Shown: piece after piece, positions 19,512 through 27,296 of the stretch | How positions within the stretch are numbered: the first letter of the stretch is position 1 | Layout of the letters: every line of letters starts with the position of its first letter | Origin: Bacilli bacterium | GTDB lineage: Bacteria; Bacillota_I; Bacilli_A; RFN20; CAG-826 | Direction of reading: 5' to 3' | NCBI GenBank assembly: GCA_022641095.1 | Contig: JALCDB010000004.1 | Span: 92,773-156,772 of the forward strand | Length of the DNA stretch: 64,000 nt | Translations under genes and position numbers: made by a program | The notes under the pieces: generated by a model | What the model was told of the DNA's origin: nothing | What the model saw: only the letters and a program-made list of their open reading frames with translations | The model's database searches: none

Positions 19512-20530
19512 GTCTGAAACGGATTTTGGTCACGGGCGGGCTCGGCTTCATCGGAAGCGAGACCGTCATCGCCCTGCTTAAGGAAGGCTACGAGCCGATC
19601 GTCGTCGACGATTTATACAACGCCAAAGAGGTGGTCCTCGACCGCATTGAGACCATCAGCGGGCGTCACCCTCTTTTCTATAAAATCGATTGCTGCGACG
19701 AGAGGGCCCTTGAGGCCGCGTTTAAGGAAAACGAACTCGACGCGGTCATCCATTTCGCCGGGTACAAGGCCGTGGGTGAATCCGTCGCCAAGCCGACAAA
19801 ATATTACTCCAACAACCTTGGGAGCGCGTTGACGGTTCTTAGGCTTTGCAACCGGTATCGCATTCATAGCATTGTCTTTTCCTCCTCCGCGACCGTGTAC
19901 GGGGTTCCGGAGCGGGTTCCTCTTTTCGAGACCGATCCTCTTCGCGACGCGACCAACCCCTATGGCGAGACGAAGGTCATGATTGAGCGGATCCTCCGCG
20001 ACGCCGCGAAAGCCGATCCGACGCTCAACGTGGCGTTATTGCGTTATTTCAATCCGATCGGGGGGCATCCTTCCGGTCTTTTGGGCGAAGATCCCAATGG
20101 CATACCCAATAACCTCATGCCGTACATCTGCCAGGTGGCGGTCGGCAAGTTGCCGTATCTGCGGGTTTACGGCGACGATTACAAGACGCCGGACGGCACC
20201 GGGGTTCGCGATTACATCCACGTCGTGGATCTCGCGGAAGGCCATGTGGCGACCTTAAAGAAACTGGAAAAGGACCCCGGCCTCGTCGTCTATAACCTCG
20301 GAACCGGCAAAGGAACGTCGGTGCTTGAGCTCGTGCGGGCCTTTGAAAAGGCTAACGGCATCGAAATACCCTATAAGATCGAGGCCAGGCGGCCAGGCGA
20401 CGTCGACATGAACTACGCCAACTGCGACAAAGCCTTTAGGGAACTGGGCTGGAAAGCCCGCCTGACGATCGAGGACGCCTGCCGCGACGCCTATAACTTC
20501 CAGAAGAAGAACCCCAACGGGATTGAATGA
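19508..20530 (+). CDS. galE: UDP-glucose 4-epimerase
   Basis: A 340-residue extended SDR. The NAD-binding motif GGLGFIGSETV is near residue 10, SSSATVYG holds the catalytic serine/threonine region, and NPYGETK is the Tyr-x-x-x-Lys pair. RYFNPIGGHPSGLLGEDP and YIHVVDLAEGH match GalE closely. It interconverts UDP-glucose and UDP-galactose (and perhaps the N-acetyl forms), supplying galactose for the polysaccharide locus further downstream. Translationally coupled to the preceding gene. It is the last core gene before the accessory block. Confidence 0.95.
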   Translation: MSLKRILVTGGLGFIGSETVIALLKEGYEPIVVDDLYNAKEVVLDRIETISGRHPLFYKIDCCDERALEAAFKENELDAVIHFAGYKAVGESVAKPTKYYSNNLGSALTVLRLCNRYRIHSIVFSSSATVYGVPERVPLFETDPLRDATNPYGETKVMIERILRDAAKADPTLNVALLRYFNPIGGHPSGLLGEDPNGIPNNLMPYICQVAVGKLPYLRVYGDDYKTPDGTGVRDYIHVVDLAEGHVATLKKLEKDPGLVVYNLGTGKGTSVLELVRAFEKANGIEIPYKIEARRPGDVDMNYANCDKAFRELGWKARLTIEDACRDAYNFQKKNPNGIE

Positions 20531-20538
20531 ATAAGTTG

Positions 20539-20552
20539 ACAATACGTATTGT
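20539..20552. repeat. Perfect 14-base palindrome at the core/accessory boundary
   Basis: ACAATACGTATTGT is fully self-complementary and sits in the 36-base gap between the convergent galE and TOPRIM genes. With no loop it is a poor RNA terminator and looks more like a protein-binding or recombination site. Confidence 0.45.
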
Positions 20553-20566
20553 TTCGTCTCTGGTTT

Positions 20567-21295
20567 TTAATACTGAATTTCGTCGATTTTATCGTTTTTG
20601 ATTTTCTTCAAGACATAAGCGATATTGGAAGTGAGTTTGTTCGCCGCTTCGCTAAGACGGTGATTTAGGTACATATTCTCTTGTTGGAAAACCGTATCGA
20701 TGTTTTCAAGGACGAAACGGAAATCGGCCTCTTTGTCTTTCGGGTCGATTCCGAAGTTCTCCTTGAAAAGATGAAGGACGAAGCGTTCCTTTTTCCCGTT
20801 TTCGGAAGGGAAATAGTCGTTTTCGATAATCTCCTTTTCGTGAGGGGCGATCAAATCCCGATACGATCCTTTGCGGGCCAATAGCAGGAACAGTTCGATG
20901 GCGGGATTGGTGAAACAAAGGATCATATCCGATGTTTTGCGTTGCTTGATCTTATCGATTTCCGTTTGATCGTTTTTGGCGACGTCAAGATCGAAAACGA
21001 TGAGAACTTTGTCGCGTTCGCACTTGAAGCAGCCCTTGGGACCGCAATTGTCCCGTATGAATTTCAGAGCGATGTCGATCATGGCAAGAGGCGAGGTCCT
21101 ACCGATGTCGTTTCCGGTTTTCCTCAAAGGCCGGAAACGGACTGGCACGTTTTTGAAAAGCGTTGTGTTGGCGATTAAAGGGTTGATGAGGGAAACCTCC
21201 GTGTTGAGTCCCTCGTACAGCAGAAAAATGGTCCGAAGGGCGTCCTTTCGTGGCTGAGGTCTAATAAGATCATTCTCAATCAGCAGGGGCGTCAC
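20567..21295 (-). CDS. RloB-like TOPRIM nuclease-type protein, partner of the upstream ATPase
   Basis: A 242-residue protein with RloB/OLD-type TOPRIM features: the metal-binding glutamates in LLYEGLNTE (E28, E33), the DxD pair in VLIVFDLDV (D102, D104), and the family block CFTNPAIELFLLL near 128-139. TOPRIM domains of this type cut nucleic acid (tRNA in PARIS AriB, DNA in OLD). Start is GTG at 21295, 20 bases inside the ATPase gene, with AAGAAGG upstream, so the pair is translationally coupled. Such ATPase + RloB pairs are known as AbiL-, RloA/B- and PARIS-like phage defences. The assignment to a particular type is not possible by eye. Confidence 0.78.
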   Translation of the reverse strand: MTPLLIENDLIRPQPRKDALRTIFLLYEGLNTEVSLINPLIANTTLFKNVPVRFRPLRKTGNDIGRTSPLAMIDIALKFIRDNCGPKGCFKCERDKVLIVFDLDVAKNDQTEIDKIKQRKTSDMILCFTNPAIELFLLLARKGSYRDLIAPHEKEIIENDYFPSENGKKERFVLHLFKENFGIDPKDKEADFRFVLENIDTVFQQENMYLNHRLSEAANKLTSNIAYVLKKIKNDKIDEIQY

Positions 21296-22616
21296 CTTCG
21301 AAGGCCTTCTTCCCGTTCTCGGGGATTTTACGGAATACGCCCTTAAGGAACATCGCGGGCAAATTGCTGTCGGTGGTGGTGTTGAAATCGGTCAAAGGAT
21401 AAATGGCGGACACGCCATACATATCCTTTTCCGTGAAGTATATCTCGTCGCGGCGAAGCGAGGTTTTCATGAAGGCTGGATAATGAGTCGTGAAGATAAA
21501 CTGGGTGTCCTGCTTTTTCGTTTCCTGATCGAAGAAACGGAGAATGTATTCCGAACTTGATGGATGCATGCTTCGTTCCAATTCGTCCACGCAGTAGGTC
21601 TTCTTGGCGTTTTTGTTCGAGAAATAGGACATTAGGATGATGAATTTTTTGGTGCCTTCGCTTTCGTCGAGAAAATTGAACCAGGTTTTTAGGTAATGGT
21701 GCTTAAGGCGGAGGGTTTCGCATTTATAGGTCGTTTCGGGATCCTTGCTGAAAAAAAGGTAATTGTTCTCATAGGTTACCATGACGATGAGGCCTTTGGC
21801 TCGCTCAAGGTGGGCGATGATGTCCTGAATGACGGGGCCGGGGATCATTTTGTTGATGTCCTCATTCGGGATTCGAATTAGTTCAATATTCTCGATGCTT
21901 GGGTCGAATTTTTGCGTGTAGGCCGTGATGCGGCTTAAGTCTTTGTCTTGGATGTACACCATATTAGTGGAGGCGGCCCCAAGGATCACAAGGTCGTTTT
22001 TGAAGAAGGAATAGGCGCGTGAAAGATGATTGTAGAGGTCGCTCCCGCGTATCGCTTTGTCCGCTCCGTTGATGTAATTGAGGAACGAGTGATTGCGCAT
22101 AAGGCGGTTGAGTTGTTTATAGCCGTTTAGGAAAATGGCAAAAATCGGTTTGTCGTTCTTGTTCATCATGGCTTCGTTTAAGCCGTTTTTCAGCGAATAG
22201 ACCGTTTTGCCATGGATTTCCTTCGTTCCCACGATATTCAGATATTCGTTTGTGATGGCAAAAGAAGGGAAGGGAACCGTCTTTTTGATGAATTCCAAGC
22301 CATATTGATAAATGAAGCCTTCTTCTGAGAAAACCATCTCGATGAAAGAAGGGATTCCTTCGTTCTCCTTGAACGCGAAGTCGGTTTCCGTCAAGACGTT
22401 ATAGCCAACGAACATTTTAATGAAATTGGCGGCTTTGAGAATATTCGTTTTCCCACTTGCGTTATCCCCGTATATTCCCACGAATTTCAGAACGTTGATG
22501 CGGCCGATGGCCCGTTCGTGTTCCGGATGGCGGTTGATTTTGGACGTCGATGTCAGAAGAATCGTATTTTCGTCCTTATACGAACGGAAATTCTTGATCG
22601 TCATCTTCATAAGCAT
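21276..22616 (-). CDS. AAA15/AAA21-type ATPase, sensor partner of the RloB-like gene
   Basis: A 446-residue ABC/SMC-like ATPase. It begins MTIKNFRSYKDE, the usual first strand. Walker A GIYGDNASGKTNIL is at residues 47-60, Walker B YCVDELERS late in the chain, and the switch histidine in FIFTTHYPAFM. A large insert between the Walker motifs is typical of AbiLi and AriA. The start at 22616 is chosen because GAGGAT lies 7 bases upstream and a clear promoter (TTGATG-17-TATACT) lies just before it; the frame itself is open for a further 70 and more codons. Role by analogy: sense a phage trigger and release or activate the TOPRIM effector. Confidence 0.85.
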   Translation of the reverse strand: MLMKMTIKNFRSYKDENTILLTSTSKINRHPEHERAIGRINVLKFVGIYGDNASGKTNILKAANFIKMFVGYNVLTETDFAFKENEGIPSFIEMVFSEEGFIYQYGLEFIKKTVPFPSFAITNEYLNIVGTKEIHGKTVYSLKNGLNEAMMNKNDKPIFAIFLNGYKQLNRLMRNHSFLNYINGADKAIRGSDLYNHLSRAYSFFKNDLVILGAASTNMVYIQDKDLSRITAYTQKFDPSIENIELIRIPNEDINKMIPGPVIQDIIAHLERAKGLIVMVTYENNYLFFSKDPETTYKCETLRLKHHYLKTWFNFLDESEGTKKFIILMSYFSNKNAKKTYCVDELERSMHPSSSEYILRFFDQETKKQDTQFIFTTHYPAFMKTSLRRDEIYFTEKDMYGVSAIYPLTDFNTTTDSNLPAMFLKGVFRKIPENGKKAFEGDAPAD

Positions 22617-22872
22617 GGAACGTATCCTCGTTTCATCGATAGTATAGCGGCCCTCTGAATCGTCATCAATACAAAAGTCTTTATTTATTGCAAAGTTCGT
22701 CAAATGTTTATTTAAATTTACGTTTGTATTAAAAACATTCGATGAAATCTTTTCTTTTTCGCTTTCAATATCCTTCGTAATTAATTCCTCATCATAATAT
22801 AGAAGTGAAGCCCAATTTCGTACCAACGAGTTTAGGATCCATTTAAGTGAGGTAACAACGGCAGGATATTAG
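22617..22872 (-). pseudogene. Coding-like open stretch upstream of the ATPase, without a start codon
   Basis: In frame with the ATPase, the minus strand is open from a TAA at about 22872 to the ATPase start, about 80 codons. The translation has normal protein character (LKWILNSLVRNWASLLYYDEE split by charged helices) but no ATG or GTG; only a TTG at 22826. The ATPase promoter lies inside its downstream end. It could be a remnant of a longer or fused gene, or chance in AT-rich DNA. Confidence 0.3.
22641..22669 (-). promoter_or_regulatory. Promoter of the ATPase-TOPRIM pair
   Basis: On the minus strand TTGATG (22669-22664), 17 bases, TATACT (22646-22641). The expected transcript would start about 18 bases before the ATG and include the GAGGAT ribosome site. 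Confidence 0.65.
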
Positions 22873-22905
22873 CGTTACAATACATGTACGCGAGGTATCA
22901 CACAC

Positions 22906-23808
22906 ATGGAACAATTTTCCGTTAGTCTTTCCAATGGTCGTGCCCTTTTGGGCGTCGCCTACAAAGCCGAAGGAAGCAAAAGGAACCTTCTTATCATGAC
23001 GGGCATGAACGAGCATGCGACCCGTTACGAGGATTTGGCCAAATTCCTTAATACCAAAGGATTCGACGTTTACGTGCTAGATGCGGTCGGTCAAGGCCTT
23101 AACGCCCCGAAGGTCGAGGACCAGGAGAAGTGGTGGGTCGGCGCCTTCGACGACAACGTCATCGCGGCCAACATTAAAATCGAGGAACTCAAGAAGAAGA
23201 CCAAACTGCCGACGAGCATCATGGGCCACTCCATGGGATCGTTCATGGTCCTCCGCTACTTGGAGCTTTTCCCGAATACCGTCGCTTCGGTCATCGAGTG
23301 CGGATCCAATGGACCTGCGCATGGCAAGATGAAGATGGCGTATAACCTTTCGAAGATTCTCGTCAACAAGAAGAACTGGGACAAGCCATGCAAGACTTTG
23401 ACCAACGCCGGGTTGGGCGCTTATGCCAAAGCGGTTAAGCCCAGGAAGACGGATTTGGACTGGCTCTCTTATAACGAAGACAACGTGAATAAATACATCG
23501 CCGATCCCTATTGCGGGCATGAAGACACGGGCGGCTTCTGGCACGAGTTCCTGAAGGGCATGTCAAACATGTATTCAAAGAAGGAGTTGGCCAAAGTGTC
23601 CGGCAAGGAGAGAATCCTCGTCATATCCGGGCGCGACGACCCGGTAGGCGAGATGGGCAAAGGCCCAGTCAAACTGGCCGATATGTACAAGAAAAAGGGC
23701 TGCGAGGTTGAACTTCACGTCTATGAAGGCATGAGGCACGAGGTTCACAACGAAAAAAAGCATCAAATCGTTTATGACGACATCGCGAAGTTTCTCTTAG
23801 CGAAGTAA
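22906..23808 (+). CDS. Alpha/beta hydrolase, monoacylglycerol-lipase/lysophospholipase type
   Basis: A 300-residue serine hydrolase of the Hydrolase_4 family. The nucleophile elbow GHSMGSF is near residue 107; the acid is probably in SGRDDPVG near 245 and the histidine in MRHEVHNE near 280. Relatives release fatty acids from monoacylglycerols or lysophospholipids. It carries no signal peptide, so it is cytoplasmic. It is GC-rich like the core genes although it lies between two defence-type pairs. A TACAAT box at about 22874 and GAGGT about 10 bases before the ATG support separate transcription. Probably a host gene around which the defence pairs were inserted; an effector role is possible but unsupported. 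Confidence 0.85.
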   Translation: MEQFSVSLSNGRALLGVAYKAEGSKRNLLIMTGMNEHATRYEDLAKFLNTKGFDVYVLDAVGQGLNAPKVEDQEKWWVGAFDDNVIAANIKIEELKKKTKLPTSIMGHSMGSFMVLRYLELFPNTVASVIECGSNGPAHGKMKMAYNLSKILVNKKNWDKPCKTLTNAGLGAYAKAVKPRKTDLDWLSYNEDNVNKYIADPYCGHEDTGGFWHEFLKGMSNMYSKKELAKVSGKERILVISGRDDPVGEMGKGPVKLADMYKKKGCEVELHVYEGMRHEVHNEKKHQIVYDDIAKFLLAK

Positions 23809-24152
23809 TCAATAAACAACAAACAAGGGTTACCATTTGGTGGCCTTTTTTGTGTTTAATTCATTTGAAAATTGAGCGTCGGTATGAGAATACAATAATT
23901 GAAGTTTGTTATTTAGTAACGACTTCTCGGTGTCGTTTTGAATTTTGCGTCATGTTTTTGGTCTAAGCCATGGAATTTGATTGCTTTTGAGGCCTGAAGG
24001 AAGGCTTATAAACAGAAAAAGTGTTTAAAATGCGTGGGACCTTCTGTCGTTTTTTTGCCATATCTATTAATGAAAGGGTTCGAAACTGGGAGAAGACGGC
24101 AAGGATGCTTAGCAAAACGCTCTAATCCAATTTACGCTTATATGTTAATTAG
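23809..24152. other. AT-rich intergenic region after the hydrolase
   Basis: Contains a weak terminator-like stem at 23842-23866 (AAGG and TTACC against GGTGG and CCTT, then TTTTTT). No gene was found in the remaining 290 bases. Confidence 0.5.
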
Positions 24153-24181
24153 TTGCAGTTAAACGTAATGAATTGTATAGT
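24153..24181 (+). promoter_or_regulatory. Promoter of the second ATPase-TOPRIM operon
   Basis: TTGCAG (24153-24158), 17-base spacer, TATAGT (24176-24181), followed by AAGGAG and an ATG at 24204. Confidence 0.65.
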
Positions 24182-24203
24182 TGATTCGTAAGGAGCGCCA
24201 ACC

Positions 24204-25472
24204 ATGATTTTAAGTATTTCGATGAGCAATTATCGCGTTTTCTCGGAGAAAGTGACTTTGGATTTGTTGAGTCACTCTAATTCTCGTAGATTAGCCAGCA
24301 ATCTCATATCGAACGGGAACTTCAATATCGTGAAGTCGGCCGGTATATATGGAGCCAACAACTGTGGCAAGACGTCTTTCTTGAGCGGAGTCTCCACAAT
24401 CAAACGAGTTTTGTTGGGCAAGCAGGAATTCGATCCGGTGCCAAACCTATTCACTGGCGACCCCGTATCATCGTTTTCCATCGCCTTTCGTAACAGCGGC
24501 AGTGAATCGTGGCACGAGTACTCCTTTGCTTTTGATTCTAGGCGAGGCATCTTCAGCAAGGAGAAGTTGATTGCTTTTGGCAAAGACGCCTCGAACCACC
24601 GCCACGAGAGAATAATTTTCGAAAAAAATGTCGATGGTAACGTTTATTCATTGTTTGGCGAAAGAAGCAAAGACACCTTGTCGCTAGTTTCGTCTTCGTT
24701 GCCTTTGATGTATGCCTTATCTGACGCCAACGAGAAGGTGAAGAAATACCGAGGCGAACTTTTTGCCGCAGGATCGTCCATCGAGATTATTTCGATGTAC
24801 AACATCCCTTTTGATAAGACCATTGGCGTTCTTAAGGGAACGGACAAAACCAAAAAGGACGCAATCGTCTCCTTCGTTAAGAACGCCGATTTGTCGTTGA
24901 ATGATTTGTCGTATGAGCCTAACGCCAAAGTCAATATCAGCGACGAGAAAGGTCGAGACATTAGTGAGAATGCGTTGCGAATGGCTCCTGGCCTGGAAGA
25001 CCGAGCCAAACTTTTTAGCACCTATATGGGCAAGAAAGTCCCGAGTCTCGTTTTCGACTCGACGGGAACCAAGAAGATCGAAGCCTTGTCCTCTTACGTT
25101 TTGGAGGCATTAACCGAGGGCAAAACCCTTTTCGTCGATGAACTTGACAGTGGGCTTCATTTTCGGCTCACCAGGGCCATCGTTTCGCTTTTTAACAACA
25201 TTGGCAACGAAAAGGGCCAAATGGTGTTCACGACACATGACGTGATGTTGCTCAACACGAAGCGGCTGATGAGAAAAGAACAGATTTGGTTTATCGAGAA
25301 AAACAAGGACGGAGCGGTGGATTTGTATCCGTTGTCGAGATTTACCGCTGCCGATGGGACAAGAGAGACGAGTGACCTCATAAAGGAATATAGCCGAGGC
25401 GACTTCAGCTACATTCCAAATCCGGATTTCGTCGATTCGCTTATTAAGAGCCTTCCAAAGGATAGTAAATGA
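24204..25472 (+). CDS. AAA15/AAA21-type ATPase of a second defence-like pair
   Basis: A 422-residue ATPase with the same plan as the one at 21276-22616. It starts MILSISMSNYRVFSEK, has Walker A GIYGANNCGKTSFL at residues 47-60 (the same position), signature-like STGTKKIEALSSY, Walker B TLFVDELDSGLH near 308-319, and the switch histidine in MVFTTHDVMLLN. Identity outside these motifs looks low, so the pairs diverged long ago or arrived separately. AAGGAG lies 6 bases before the ATG. The stop overlaps the next gene (ATGA). Role by analogy with AbiLi/AriA: trigger sensing and control of the TOPRIM effector. Confidence 0.85.
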   Translation: MILSISMSNYRVFSEKVTLDLLSHSNSRRLASNLISNGNFNIVKSAGIYGANNCGKTSFLSGVSTIKRVLLGKQEFDPVPNLFTGDPVSSFSIAFRNSGSESWHEYSFAFDSRRGIFSKEKLIAFGKDASNHRHERIIFEKNVDGNVYSLFGERSKDTLSLVSSSLPLMYALSDANEKVKKYRGELFAAGSSIEIISMYNIPFDKTIGVLKGTDKTKKDAIVSFVKNADLSLNDLSYEPNAKVNISDEKGRDISENALRMAPGLEDRAKLFSTYMGKKVPSLVFDSTGTKKIEALSSYVLEALTEGKTLFVDELDSGLHFRLTRAIVSLFNNIGNEKGQMVFTTHDVMLLNTKRLMRKEQIWFIEKNKDGAVDLYPLSRFTAADGTRETSDLIKEYSRGDFSYIPNPDFVDSLIKSLPKDSK

Positions 25473-26089
25473 TGGACGACGCAATGAGGGTTCATTTTGT
25501 TTGCGAGGGAGCCGAAGAGATTTGTTTCATCGACTCGCTAACGAAGGTTGGAGCTTTCGATGGCGCTTATAAGATTAGCCGGGAAGACGCGCATGGGGCT
25601 GGCAATATCCCCATCGTTTTCGATCAAGCCTTTCAGAACTTCGATTATGATGCCGTGTTCGTTATTTTGGATGTCGATTGCACGTCCAATGGGACTTATA
25701 AAGACACTATGGCCAAACTTGAAACCACCTTAGGTTTTTCGGCACGGCAAATCGTTCTTTTTACGAATCCTTGCACTGTTCAATTGTTTTTGGCGTCTAG
25801 GTCTGATGGTGTGTTGCCTAGCCAATCCAAGAATTCGTTCACGAAGTACTTCAATACGTTATGGAACGGCGGGCACAAACCCTATGCCGCGCATGCGTAT
25901 CAGCTCGAAAAACTTAAAGCCGAATTCTCTTTATCAGATTATGAGGCGATGATGAAACGGATAAAGACATATTCAACCAAACCGGAAGATTTGCCTAGCA
26001 CTTCAGCACATTTCTTTCTATCGGAATTCAGACAATCGAACACTAAATGGTCAGAAGGCATCATGGATAATAAGAAGAGGTTATTCTAA
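25469..26089 (+). CDS. RloB-like TOPRIM protein of the second pair
   Basis: A 206-residue TOPRIM protein. The catalytic residues are E13 and E17 in VCEGAEE and D68, D70 in VILDVDCT; FTNPCTVQLFLA (98-109) matches the FTNPAIELFLLL block of the other TOPRIM gene. This conserved trio defines the RloB-like family. It is presumed to be the nuclease effector. It is coupled to the ATPase by ATGA overlap and is followed 2 bases later by a membrane-protein gene, giving a three-gene operon. Confidence 0.8.
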   Translation: MMDDAMRVHFVCEGAEEICFIDSLTKVGAFDGAYKISREDAHGAGNIPIVFDQAFQNFDYDAVFVILDVDCTSNGTYKDTMAKLETTLGFSARQIVLFTNPCTVQLFLASRSDGVLPSQSKNSFTKYFNTLWNGGHKPYAAHAYQLEKLKAEFSLSDYEAMMKRIKTYSTKPEDLPSTSAHFFLSEFRQSNTKWSEGIMDNKKRLF

Positions 26090-26091
26090 TT

Positions 26092-26799
26092 TTGTTTGGC
26101 AAAGTTATGAAACAGTTTTTTCTTGATTTGTGGACTTTACATGGGTTGATTGGAAAGGTTTGCGACCTGTTTTTGGTCACTATTTTTCTTGTTGCGCTAA
26201 TCGGGATTCCTTTTGGAATTACTCATTTCCTAATTCGTGATGCGGTTGTGGGAACCAACTATTTCCTTGGCGAGAGCGCCCCACTGCATGATGCAAATTA
26301 TCTAGTAAGAGTATTAGAAGTATGGTCTTCTTCATCCGTGGCCATCATCAGCAAGGATGGTTCTTTCGCTGTAAAAGAAGGAAATTTTGTCAACGCCAAA
26401 TTGAGAGTCGGGCAAAACGCCGAAAGCATGTTAAAGGATCATGAGTTTGATTGCGATGATTTTAAGCTGAAGGATCATACGGGAATGTACGTTCCGATGG
26501 GCGATATTCTTGAAGCCGTTGGTTGGGACGGAATAGACATCCATTTCGATGAATCAGCCGGTGGTCATGTTATGAGCTCTGCTGATTTCCCCACTAAGAA
26601 AGCAATCAAGGATTATTCTTTTGTTGGAACAAAGGTCGGAGCCGGTGAAGCGTTTTCCTTTTCGGTATCGTTCGCAATGGAAGAAGGGTATCAAGTCGAA
26701 GATGAACTGATGGTTTTGGAGTGCGATTTCTATATTGGTAGCATTGGCTATAAGCAGGGAACGGACATTGTTCTCTTGCCAAGGCCGGCCTCTTTATAA
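26092..26799 (+). CDS. Single-pass membrane protein, third gene of the second defence operon
   Basis: A 235-residue protein of unknown family. One strong helix (residues about 23-48, VCDLFLVTIFLVALIGIPFGI) is followed by about 185 mostly polar residues with a beta-rich look and no cysteines in a conserved pattern. The TTG at 26092 is 11 bases after AGAGG and 2 bases after the TOPRIM stop; an ATG five codons later (26107) is the alternative. Spacing says it is translated with the ATPase-TOPRIM pair. AbiL- and PARIS-type systems usually have no membrane gene, so it could be an added effector, an anchor, or an unrelated passenger. Confidence 0.65.
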   Translation: MFGKVMKQFFLDLWTLHGLIGKVCDLFLVTIFLVALIGIPFGITHFLIRDAVVGTNYFLGESAPLHDANYLVRVLEVWSSSSVAIISKDGSFAVKEGNFVNAKLRVGQNAESMLKDHEFDCDDFKLKDHTGMYVPMGDILEAVGWDGIDIHFDESAGGHVMSSADFPTKKAIKDYSFVGTKVGAGEAFSFSVSFAMEEGYQVEDELMVLECDFYIGSIGYKQGTDIVLLPRPASL

Positions 26800-27239
26800 T
26801 TGTCCGTTATACGTGAAGGCGCCCATGAATGAACGATAGGACGAATATCTTAATGTCCAGCCAGAAACTTAAATCATCATTGGGCATATAAGAAGCCATG
26901 TTTCGCTTTCTCTTTGCGATCGGGTCCGCATGGTCACTTACATGTTATTAAAAGCATTCTCTGATTTTTTGCTTTCGAGGTTATGGTCGTCGCCTCGCTT
27001 TCGTAAACGTTGGTTATTTAGTCTGGTAAGCCTTAATTGGCGTTGAAGAGGACCCTCCAATCGGCATCAAGCGATCAATGATTCTTGTGAATATCCGAAG
27101 CGGCTGGCGTTCGTATCGGGGAAAGTGTTTTATAAGATATCGCGGGGGAAGCCTATGTTAAATATTGGGGGAAGGCTTCATCGACATAAAGAAAACCTGA
27201 TTTTTTAACGAATTTCGTTGGTTTTGACTTAAAAAACTA
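26800..27239. other. AT-rich intergenic region at the start of the polysaccharide locus
   Basis: No gene seen in about 440 bases. It holds a 7-base inverted repeat, GAAGCCT (27148-27154) and AGGCTTC (27173-27179), whose arms also begin as near-direct repeats (GGGGGAAG). Confidence 0.45.
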
Positions 27240-27296
27240 TATAATAGTCGCCTTGATTAATCAGTAATGATAGATTCGAATGCCTCGGTTACTGAT
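27218..27296 (+). promoter_or_regulatory. Candidate promoter facing into the 3' end of the polymerase gene
   Basis: TTGGTT (27218-27223), 16 bases, TATAAT (27240-27245) point rightward although the next gene is on the other strand. Downstream, ATCAGTAA (27260-27267) and TTACTGAT (27289-27296) are perfect inverted arms, the second covering the polymerase stop codon. It may drive a short antisense RNA. Confidence 0.35.
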
